Below are positions 55,880 to 64,000 of a DNA stretch of 64,000 bases, one piece after another. The notes under the pieces are model-generated. The model did not search any database. It saw only the letters and a list, made by a program, of their open reading frames with translations, and was not told the DNA's origin. Positions within the stretch are counted from its first letter, which is position 1. Every line of letters starts with the position of its first letter. The position numbers and the translations under genes are program-made. Source of the stretch: Tenodera sinensis. Its lineage: Eukaryota; Arthropoda; Insecta; Mantodea; Mantidae. The stretch is from assembly GCA_030765045.1 (NCBI GenBank), contig CM060964.1, positions 150,710,705 to 150,774,704 on the forward strand, given 5' to 3'.

Positions 55880-55888
55880 CCTCCCCCC
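55880..55888 (-). promoter_or_regulatory. Provirus polypurine tract
   Basis: On the minus strand GGGGGGAGG lies immediately before the 3' LTR. Confidence 0.8.
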
Positions 55889-56099
55889 GTAATTAGGTCA
55901 AAATTTACACCTAAACTTTTAGTACTCTTTAATACGTACACTTGTTTCTTATGCGTTCGGAGTGCCTTGTGGAAGTGGTAGGTTTATCATTTGTATAGTC
56001 ATGGAGAGGTATCTCCTCTGGGACAGGACTCACTTTCATTGCTTGAATGTATGTTAATATGCACTATATTACCTGAGCCACCTGACTCAATAGCTGGGA

Positions 56100-57873
56100 C
56101 TGCAAACCTCCAAACACATCTATTCTTGTAACAGCTAAACACTTTATAACAAAAATATAGTGCCAAAATGCTGATAATAATATAAACAATTATTATGGAA
56201 TATCGGACGTGTTACAGTGAATCAATTTTTCCACTCTTGCATTTGAATCATCTCTTCTACTTGAGAGTTTATAGCTAGCAACCTTTAACTCATCAAAATG
56301 TGTTATCACTTGTTTGAAAGTTGTGTTCAGCTTTAACTCATTTCTTTTTAACTTTCCTACTAATTCTTCACAGCAATCAACATCTATGTTAATTGAAGAC
56401 AACACATCAAGATTAGTAAAATTACCCTGGGACATTACAACTTCTGCCTGAATTACAAAGGATTTACCATAGCACTTACAACCTGAACTAAGCTTAAGTT
56501 TGCCACACCCTTCTAAAATAACATCTCTGGGTTGTTCCTCAGGACATGAAATAGTAACACTTTCTATAGATGGTACAAAATACAACCACTCATTATTTGC
56601 TGAAGGTGTCCATAGTGATTCGCGCAATTCAATAAGTCTCTTTTCACATGTAGAAGGTAATCTGCGAAGTTTTTGTATCATTTTCACAACACACTCATCA
56701 TGATAGTGGGCTAACTTAAGTGGAAGGGTTTGTTTACATACATATTTTGAATCTCCCAATGTTTTACATTTTTCCAACAAATACAAAGGACTCATAAAAT
56801 AACATTGTCTGCTCTTATCAATAAACGGAAGATCTTCATGAACGTCCACAAACACATATTTCCCTTGTTCAATGAGAACAGGCACTGGTATAAGTCGGTA
56901 CACATTATAAACACCTTGTGACACTAAAGGTAAAAATAATACAAATGTGAGTTTTTCATCCTTTACAAATACAGCTACATCACACATAGCAATTAACAAA
57001 TGAAGCGAATCCATGCTTACTGCAAATGACAGGGACGTACCTATGGGAAAATGTGCGACACCTTTCTCTAAAACATACAGTAATTCCGAAGGAGCTACTA
57101 CCTGTGGATGAATAAGTCCCTTTTGAACATTTAATATACCATCTATTAGTATATCACATTTACGAAATAAGGTTTCCATGGCGTTATTTAAACTACGCAA
57201 GTGATTGCTAACCGTCATTTTCATTTGTAGATCATCAAGCATCTTAACTTCTAGCTGCTGGCTTTTGTTTAGGAAGTCTTGAATTCTAACTAAATTCTTC
57301 CAATACCTTCTCATTGAAAGCCAAATTAATAATTGAATCATTGAACGAACCTAGAGAAGCCTTTACTACATATACTTGTTCCTTCAACAAATTTGTAATG
57401 CCTTTTTCATTTTCCTCCATATGCTGTATTTGCTGATTATGATATTCCGCGTCATTATTATCTAATGTACCAAACAATATTTTCAAAAGCTGCCCTCCTA
57501 CATCGATTACACCTCTCCTTGTACGCGTCTCCTGACGACCTGTAATTTCCCTCAATAACCCTTCGGTTCTCCTTAACTTGCCTAATTTATCCTGTATTTT
57601 ATTCTTAAAGTTTGTACACCCTGACCATTTCTGCAAGGAAACATGCTCGCATGCACTCAAAGTATGCTTTATATAATTTTCTGTAGTATCTACCTGGTAC
57701 TCTAAATTACCTAAATCTACATACACAATTATCTTCCATACACTACTGTACAGTTGGGCGGTACCCTTACTCTCATAGTATAGACCAGGCGGAGTTTCGA
57801 ACTTCACCACTTCTGGATGGGCTTCACCCAATCCTAGGCACCAGGTCATGGCAGCCAAAAGTAAGGTCAACAT
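56100..57873 (-). pseudogene. env: Provirus env (F-type/Iris-like fusion glycoprotein), frameshifted
   Basis: ATG at 57873 begins a hydrophobic signal peptide. Around residue 125, a furin-type site RTRRG is followed by a hydrophobic LLKILFGTLDNND segment, the cleavage site and fusion-peptide region of baculovirus F/Iris-type glycoproteins. A frame change lies in 57286-57341. The second frame runs to a stop at 56193. A hydrophobic segment suitable as membrane anchor, followed by a short cytoplasmic tail, lies in yet another frame just beyond (about 56110-56190). So two breaks separate surface, fusion and anchor parts, and no functional envelope protein can be made from this copy. Confidence 0.88.
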
Positions 57874-57917
57874 CTGAAAATAAGTAGGTCTCGCTAATTA
57901 TCCAAGGCAACCTTACC

Positions 57918-58853
57918 TTAATAAAAAGGTTTAATCCGGTTCACATGTACCTTTTGCAACCGTTTTCTTCTTTTCAGTGTTACATTTACCCCATTAACTG
58001 CCACTATTACATATGGGCCTATCCATTGGCTAGAAATTTTACCTGATCTGCCCCTACGGACCGTCTCATCTTTTAGTAACACCTTTTGCCCTACCTCGTA
58101 TTTAACTTCCTCACTGTGATGATCATAGTATTCCTTGCTCTTATTTTTCCTTGTAATGAGATTATCTCTAGCCACCTCGTGAGCACTTTGTAGCCTACTT
58201 TTCAATTCGCTCACATAGTCATCAGAGGAATAATTAATCTCTGGTTCCTTTTTTAGTGTTTGGGGTGTCCTACACTCATACCCAAACAAAAGCTCAAAAG
58301 GTGTATAACCAGTGGATGAATACACAGAAGTATTGTATACAAACACAGCAAACTTCACCCATTCATCCCAGTCTGTTTGGTCCTTCCCCACATAATGCCG
58401 CAAATATTCAGCCAGAACACGGTGACTTCTCTCCAATCCACCGTTTGGCTGTGGGTGAAAAGCTGTAGTCTGCAACTTGGTTGTCCTCATTAGCTTGCAG
58501 ACATTCTTGAACAAATCACTTAAGAATTCCGAACCCTGATCTTTTAACACCTTTAATGGAATTCCGTAACGTAAAACAATGTTTTCCATGACCTCCTTAG
58601 CAACCGTCACCGCATCGTGTTTTTCTAGAAGCACGGCTACCATATATTTGGTAAGTTCATCTTGGCAGGTCAAGATATACTTGTTCCCCCTATTAGTTAC
58701 CGTTAATGGCCCCACTATATCGAGAGACAATTTTTCGAAAGGAGATTTTGCTGTTGTACTTATTTCCATGGGTGCTCGTTTCCTCGGCCGCAAAAGCTGA
58801 TTCTTTTGACAACTCTCGCATTTCGTTATATAATACTCTATGTCCTTTTTCAT
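57918..58853 (-). CDS. pol: Provirus integrase (311 codons, open)
   Basis: A long open frame: CESCQKNQLLRPRKRAPMEI (end of the HHCC zinc region), SLDIVGPLTVTNRGNKYILT (first catalytic Asp), VLKDQGSEFLSDLF (second Asp), FHPQPNGGLERSHRVLAEYL (Glu), VYNTSVYSSTGYTPFELLFG, and the C-terminal domain VGQKVLLKDETVRRGRSGKI through VHVNRIKPFY. All three acidic residues are present. It joins retroviral DNA ends to host DNA. It stops about 45 nt before the env start. As part of a broken pol it is probably not expressed from this copy. Confidence 0.92.
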   Translation of the reverse strand: MKKDIEYYITKCESCQKNQLLRPRKRAPMEISTTAKSPFEKLSLDIVGPLTVTNRGNKYILTCQDELTKYMVAVLLEKHDAVTVAKEVMENIVLRYGIPLKVLKDQGSEFLSDLFKNVCKLMRTTKLQTTAFHPQPNGGLERSHRVLAEYLRHYVGKDQTDWDEWVKFAVFVYNTSVYSSTGYTPFELLFGYECRTPQTLKKEPEINYSSDDYVSELKSRLQSAHEVARDNLITRKNKSKEYYDHHSEEVKYEVGQKVLLKDETVRRGRSGKISSQWIGPYVIVAVNGVNVTLKRRKRLQKVHVNRIKPFY

Positions 58854-58998
58854 ATCTGGCCATTGATAATTCTTCCTGATCGCCCAGTAGGTTTTTGTGA
58901 CACCCCTGTGACCACCCGTAGGACTGTCGTGTGCCTCCTGTAGTATCCCCTTTTATTGTTCCTGCGTTATCTCCCCTTCTTTTGCAACTCCCATAGCT

Positions 58999-60206
58999 CT
59001 AATGCGAGAAAGCGCATCGGCATTTCCGTTCAACGACCACTTTTTGTAAACAATCTGGTAATCGTATTCTTCCAATTTGATTCGCCATCTGAGTAGTCTC
59101 GAACCCGGTTCCTTGACACTCATTATCCATTACTATTGCCAACAGCTCCTTTTCAATGGTTCTGTACTGTTTTTCTGCCTTATTCGGAGTTCTACTTGCA
59201 AACGCTACTGGCAAATCCCTACCTATCGGGCCTTGCGACAATAATGCCCCTAATCCATCCTGACTGGGTCTGTTCTCAAAATAAATTCTCTTGAGAAATC
59301 TGGATATTGCAATATAGGTTTTGACAACAACTTTTGCTTCAAAGTATTAAAGACTATCTGTTAATCATCCCCCCAATCGAACTTCGCGTTATTTTTTAGC
59401 AACAAATGCAACGGTGCGGCTATTTTGCTAAAGTTAGGAATGAATCGGCGATAATAGCCAACTAAACCCAGAAATGCTCTTAATTCAGTCAGTCCTTTAG
59501 GTATGGGATTATTTGCCACTGCTTCCACTTTCTTTGGGTCGGGTTGTACCCCATTCTCCGAAATTACATGACCAAGGTAGCTAACCTCTTTTCTCAAAAA
59601 TTCACATTTTTTCCGGCTGCAGTTTTAGGTTGTACCTTCTAAACCTCTGAAATACCTCCCTCAATTGTTGATCATGCTCCTTAAGCGATCCTGCATAGAT
59701 AACTACGTCGTCCAGGAAAACAAAGCACCAGGATGGCGATAAACCCGCCAGCACCGTGTTCATCATTTTCTGAAACGTGATTGGTGTGGTCTTTAAGACA
59801 AATGGCATTCTCACGTACTGCTAATGACCATGTTTTGTCGAAAATCTTGTTTTCTCTTTATCTTCTGCCTTCATGGGTATCTGATGGTATCCCATTGCCG
59901 AATCTATGCAAGAGAAATATCTGGAATTCCCTAACTGATCTAGGACTTCCACAATATCTGGAAGTGAGAAAGCATTCCTACTGTCTTTTCATTTATTTTC
60001 CTGAAATCGACTACAAGCCGAAATTTCTGGATGCCACTTGCATCCATTTTCTTTTTTACTACTAGTAAGGGACTATTCCAAGGCGAATTGCTCTCTTCAA
60101 TTATCCCCTCCTGCAATAATTTTTGCACCTGCTTTTCTACTTCCTGTTTGTGTGCCTCGGGTAGTCTATAAGGCTTTACATGAATCGGTTCTATATTTCG
60201 TTCCAT
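58999..60206 (-). pseudogene. pol: Provirus reverse transcriptase and RNase H
   Basis: Blocks in order: PIHVKPYRLPEAHKQEVEKQ, GIIEESNSPWNSPLLVVKKK and FRLVVDFRKIN near 60000-60200; a damaged stretch; PSWCFVFLDDVVIYAGSLKE (catalytic FLDD) near 59700; YLGHVISENGVQPDPKKVEA and LRAFLGLVGYYRRFIPNFSK near 59400-59580; then LPVAFASRTPNKAEKQYRTI and EKELLAIV of the RNase H near 59150-59220. Stops and shifts occur near 59940, 59820, 59600 and 59360. Confidence 0.88.
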
Positions 60207-61185
60207 TATATAGCACGCTCTTCTGCACTAGTGGAACTCAAACTATCCTCCGGCAAATGAAATATATCCTGATACAACCTGCATGTTTCCCTTATCACCC
60301 CCCTTCCTTCCTCGTTGAGGTGCTTAAGCCTCAATTGAGCCATTCCCTCTGTTTCTCTATTAGCTGCAGGTGGGGTGTTAGTAATAGTGCACAACTTTTC
60401 GCAATTATTTTCATTAATAACTGCCTCCAATTTAACCGGAGTCATCCTAAGTTCAACTTCCTCATCATTGGTATTTAGCATGCTAGTTACAGCACTTCCA
60501 TTCCTAACAGTTACAACCGAATCTGCCAAATAAACACCTGATTGTACTTCGCATTTTTCTATCAACCCCTCCTTCAGCTCAACATTCTCTATAGGGATTT
60601 TAATCATGACTTCTGACCTCCCCGGAAGCTTAATTGTCCTAACTGACTCCATAGCGCCCTTGGTTAATAGTTTAAGTCGTTCCCCGGCAACACTCAGCTC
60701 TAAATCTTTGTAATTTAGCGTAGCTTTCGTGGCCTCCAAGAAATCCCTTCCAAGAATTCCATCACAGGGAATATCTACTTGATCTTTGACTAACTGAAAA
60801 TCGTACTTCACAACATTATTCCCTATATGAACCTCGGTATTCAGCGCCCCATACGTTTCTATCAACGATCCGCTAGCACTTTTTGCAACCAGTTTCTTTT
60901 CCGGATCAAAAATAAGTTTTCATACAACTGAAGGGGTTTTAAGCAACGACATATCTGACCCCGAATCCACTAACATCACAAATTCACCTTTCTTACTAGC
61001 AGGAGAACTAATTCTTACGAACTCATGCTTTGTTTTAGAAATTACTCCAATATGAGCGACAGATTCTACTGTTCTACCGTCTTCTGACTTCTTAGTCCTT
61101 TCATCCTTTTCATTCTGCTTATTTTTCCTAGGACTCCTACAATTTCTAGCAAAGTGTCCGACCTTACCACAATTAAAGCAAGTTA
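60206..61185 (-). pseudogene. pol: Provirus second zinc knuckle, protease and start of pol
   Basis: After the zinc knuckle, MLVDSGSDMSLLKTPS near 61000 holds the aspartic protease D-S-G active site, and DGILGRDFLEATKATLNYKD near 60730-60760 is the typical ILGRDFL flap-to-C-terminal motif. An in-frame stop and a shift lie near 60920. The frame 60206-60865 runs on to the linker before the reverse transcriptase. Confidence 0.85.
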
Positions 61186-61911
61186 CTAAGCTCGACTTCC
61201 CTTATTTTCAGTGGAAACACTATTAATTGCCTTATTGTGCTCTTTCTTAATATTTGCATAACATTTGCCTGCGATATGGTCAACCCTGCCACATTTATGG
61301 CATTTCACCTGTTCTACTCTAGAATACCTTTCTCGTTTGGAAATAATGGCACTTTCTTCGTCCAACGAGGTTTTACATACCTCTTGGAATTCCTGTTCCA
61401 GCCCCCGGCTGCGAACAATGGTCTGAATTATATCATCAGCCAAACCTTGTATAAAACAGATATTTCTCAACTTATCTGTAATTGCCAGTATTCCTTCCCT
61501 CTCAGTTTCCTTACACTTTTCTAAGGCTGATTCTCTAAACTCTGGTGTTAACCTTTGTATCCGGTTAATCCACTCGCTTATTGACTCGGATTTTTCCTGT
61601 TTAGCAGCAAAAAGTTGAGTGCTATAATAATCAAGAGTTCTCTTCTCAACATAGGAATGACTTAAATATTCCTTAACCTCCTCCCACGATTCTAGTTTCC
61701 TATGGATAATTGCCTTCCTGGGTTCCCCCTTTATTCTAGTAAGCAACAGCTTAAAGAATACATTTAATCTCTCAGTACTTATCATTTCACATGCAGTATC
61801 CATATCTACGATAAACTGCGTAACTTCATTCTTTTCCCCATTAAAAGAAGATACTAGTTTAAGAGCCTCGTGGCGTAACATATAATAGCTACTTCTACTA
61901 TCCACTGTCAT
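61186..61911 (-). CDS. gag: Provirus gag (241 codons to first stop)
   Basis: ATG at 61911. The first 150 residues are a capsid-like helical region (KLVSSFNGEKNEVTQF, ESWEEVKEYLSHSY, SISEWINRIQRL). A zinc knuckle CHKCGRVDHIAGKC lies near residue 210. A second knuckle (CFNCGKVGHFARNC) appears in another frame at about 61130-61180, so the frame is broken at the end of gag. Gag would form the particle and bind genomic RNA. Length is short compared with usual errantivirus Gag, partly because of the break. Confidence 0.85.
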   Translation of the reverse strand: MTVDSRSSYYMLRHEALKLVSSFNGEKNEVTQFIVDMDTACEMISTERLNVFFKLLLTRIKGEPRKAIIHRKLESWEEVKEYLSHSYVEKRTLDYYSTQLFAAKQEKSESISEWINRIQRLTPEFRESALEKCKETEREGILAITDKLRNICFIQGLADDIIQTIVRSRGLEQEFQEVCKTSLDEESAIISKRERYSRVEQVKCHKCGRVDHIAGKCYANIKKEHNKAINSVSTENKGSRA

Positions 61912-62489
61912 TTTACATATAGTAGTAACTAGGACTCACCTCTAAGCCTTCAGTGGACGAGCTGTATCATCTGTTGCGGTCCGCAACCTTGTCTGTCCCG
62001 TTCACCAGGTCCAGGCGCATCGCCAACTATCCTCGATCCCTGGTCCTCCAACTATTGCGCCGTTTCAGCGCTCGACGTTCCTCGTCTCGTTGTCGGACCT
62101 CTCGATCCTCGAACCTTGAACTGCTCGCCGTAAGCCGTAGCTGTCACCTCGAACCTTTAACTGCTCGCCATAGGCCGCTGCTGTCGCCTCGAAACTCGGA
62201 CCTTCAAACCGTGCAGTCTGCACACGGCCTTCCACCAGTAACAGCAAGGGTAGGTGTACCGCAGTACTGGGTAGGTTGCCGTCTTCCTCGCGGATCTGGG
62301 ACTGCACGAAATGGGCTGCTGCTACCACCTCGAGCCTCGAACCACAACTGCTGCCGCTGCTTCCTTGGATTCTCGGACGTTGAGCGTGTTGCCTTAGCTG
62401 CGGCCTTCTTCTTGGTCTTTGGCGATGGTGATTTTTACTCGTAGCTGGATTTGATCACAGGAAACCCAAACACCTGACACCAGAATTAA
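61912..62489 (-). other. Provirus leader (5' UTR)
   Basis: A GC-rich stretch with two copies of cgaacctt.aactgctcgcc (about 62112 and 62151), presumably carrying packaging signals. The frames across it match nothing. Confidence 0.6.
62465..62482 (-). promoter_or_regulatory. Provirus primer binding site
   Basis: The + strand reads ccaaacacctgacacca seven bases from the 5' LTR, ending in CCA like a tRNA 3' end. The ACCTGAC acceptor end is again leucine-tRNA-like. Confidence 0.6.
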
Positions 62490-63068
62490 TGTTGTATCCT
62501 TCTCGCACCTGGCACCTGCCAGTAGGTGAGGTGAGATGGGATTGTCTGGTTGAGTGCCGAGCGGGAGCAAATAGGTGAGATTTCCTGGATATTCCATTCG
62601 AAATCACACAACTAGTGGTGTTAAAGGATTTATTTACATACAGTACGGAACAAGCTTAAAGGAATATGGGTAGAGGATACACCATCCGATGTGGACTCGT
62701 TGATAATGGCGGGTCAAAAGACATCACTTCCTTGGTGACTAAGGTTTATATATTGTTCCACAATATTCTGTGGGTAAGCACACTATTCCTCATAACCATA
62801 AGAAACTGTTAAGTGACAAGCGTCTGGGAATGTGCCACCCTTCCTCGTTATGTCTCCCTTGGGGTTAAAAGTCAAATTCCAGACAGTCACATATACCAGT
62901 GTCAAAGGGCAACTGTTTCTTTCCAAGTTCTTCTTCAAAATGCTTCTACTTAAAACCTATTTCTCACATATTATATTTCCATTGACAATCTCATTGCACA
63001 CTACTATTCTAATTATTGATACTACTATCTAATCATAATTCATACTATTATGCTACCCTACTATAACA
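62490..63068 (-). repeat. 5' LTR of provirus
   Basis: 579 bp; promoter-bearing end for minus-strand transcription. Mostly identical to 55312-55879. Confidence 0.95.
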
Positions 63069-63072
63069 ATAC

Positions 63073-64000
63073 TATTTATCAATATTTTCAATTTTTTCAG
63101 AATGAGTTATGAAAAAGTGTTCATTTCAGCTCAATTATTTAATATTTTTAAGTAGCACAAGACAAATTTGAATACCTTAATCTCTGAAAGTCCCCTGAAA
63201 ATTTCAAGCTAATAAGTTATAAACTAGGGCCTAAGGAGCATTTTGAACAGTGAAAAATCATGAAGAAAAAAAAAACTGAGAAAAATGAATTTTAAAGTTT
63301 AACAGTGTCTTTGTTCTTTAACTAAATCCAATCCACTTAAAATTCCTCAGCACCATATGTGATACTCTCTGCTGCTTTCTTCTTGGACTTAGTAGCATTT
63401 TTTGAGAATTTTAAGCTTACTTGGTTGTTTCGTAATATGGAAGCTTTCCTTTCATCTTCGCATTGTTCATAACATTTAGAAATTTATTGTTCTTAGCTAA
63501 CATCTACACCATGTCCTTTCGCGAATTTATACAAGAATTTATAAAGTATCTGCTTGTTACGGTTTTACTATAGGCTAACGAATAACTTAAAACCTATTAA
63601 CTACCTAAACAATGCCTAATATATAACTGGAACACTGAAAAAACCTCGCAAGATTGCAGAATTACAGAATACTGACTGCATTTCTCTGTTTGGAATCAAA
63701 ATATGTCAAATTGGCGGCTTTTTGCTCGAATATCGAATTCATTTCAGCACAGCCAACTTACAACCTTTCTTAAGCAAAATTCCCTGCAATAGACCAAAAT
63801 CAGAGCCAATGAAACCGAAAAATGCATTTCAAAGCTGTAGCGACAAGGTTTAGTTAGGAACGCTCACAAGCACTAGCACGTTTGAATACTCTCCTGGAGC
63901 TTTAAAAATGGCTGATATTGAGAAAATTAAAGTGTGGCGTTAAAGTACAAAGTATAAGCATAATAAAAGTGCAGAAAGTAAAAATCAAAATTTTCGGCAA
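63073..64000. other. Unannotated intronic sequence
   Basis: AT-rich with short A runs; no exon, repeat end or mobile-element signal recognised. Confidence 0.5.

Larger units (their letters stand above)
55312..63068 (-). mobile_element. Ty3/gypsy provirus with env (errantivirus-like endogenous retrovirus)
   Basis: The two LTRs (55312-55879, 568 bp; 62490-63068, 579 bp) begin TGTTGTATCC and end CTATAACA, flanked by the 4-bp duplication atac (55308-55311 and 63069-63072). On the minus strand: 5' LTR, primer binding site, leader of about 580 nt, gag, protease, reverse transcriptase, RNase H, integrase, env, polypurine tract, 3' LTR. All parts of an insect env-bearing gypsy element are present in the normal order. 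Frameshifts and stops in gag-pol and env show that this copy is inactive. The LTRs differ by substitutions and a roughly 10-15 bp indel. Confidence 0.95.

Overview
This window is eukaryotic and almost certainly from an arthropod (insect-like) genome with very large introns. The transposon families seen (Jockey-type and I-type LINEs, a Penelope-like element, an env-bearing Ty3/gypsy provirus, piggyBac, hAT, IS630/Tc1-mariner, Harbinger and Maverick/Polinton relics, tRNA-derived SINEs) are typical of arthropods. Long (AAT)n arrays and the TE load suggest a large genome. I cannot name the species. There is no prokaryotic operon, CRISPR array or rRNA gene.

The only host coding sequence I can support is two short exons on the + strand: 302-512 (Ser/Pro/Val-rich linker) and 51911-52000 (a C-x2-C-x12-H-x5-H zinc finger of the U1/matrin/JAZ type). 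The first ends and the second begins in phase 0, both have good splice signals, and joining them gives a continuous frame. I therefore read nearly everything between them as one intron of about 51.4 kb packed with nested transposons.

Layout. 2293-7259: a Penelope-like element (12-bp target duplication) split by a Jockey LINE (11-bp TSD), itself hit by a SINE. 7318-9600: a 69-bp LINE tail, a gypsy integrase relic and a decayed piggyBac transposase. 9839-13280: an (AAT)n array split by a compact 2.7-kb LTR element whose only, intact 710-codon ORF joins a coiled coil, a protease-like remnant and about 99 Gly-X-Y collagen triplets; this is the most striking object here. 15916-20670: an IS630-type transposase split by a 3.2-kb element with perfect 47-bp TIRs that carries a Harbinger-like fragment, a SINE and a 1.1-kb (AAT)/(ATT) array. 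21156-22048: a non-autonomous hAT. 24108-25505: a G-rich minisatellite. 26261-36813: an unusual element with a 15-bp target duplication, containing two different hAT transposons side by side at one shared 8-bp target, one of them split by a nearly complete Jockey LINE. 37037-44890: SINE, hAT relic, perfect hairpin and a decayed I-type LINE with nested insertions. 45339-48228: a second non-autonomous hAT and a mariner-like element with long TIRs. 48229-54855: palindromes, SINEs, the second host exon and a Maverick/Polinton polymerase relic. 55312-63068: a complete but frame-broken Ty3/gypsy provirus with gag, pol and an F-type env.

Most elements are dead copies. The insertion order can be read from target-site duplications, several of which are confirmed because removing the insert restores the interrupted reading frame.
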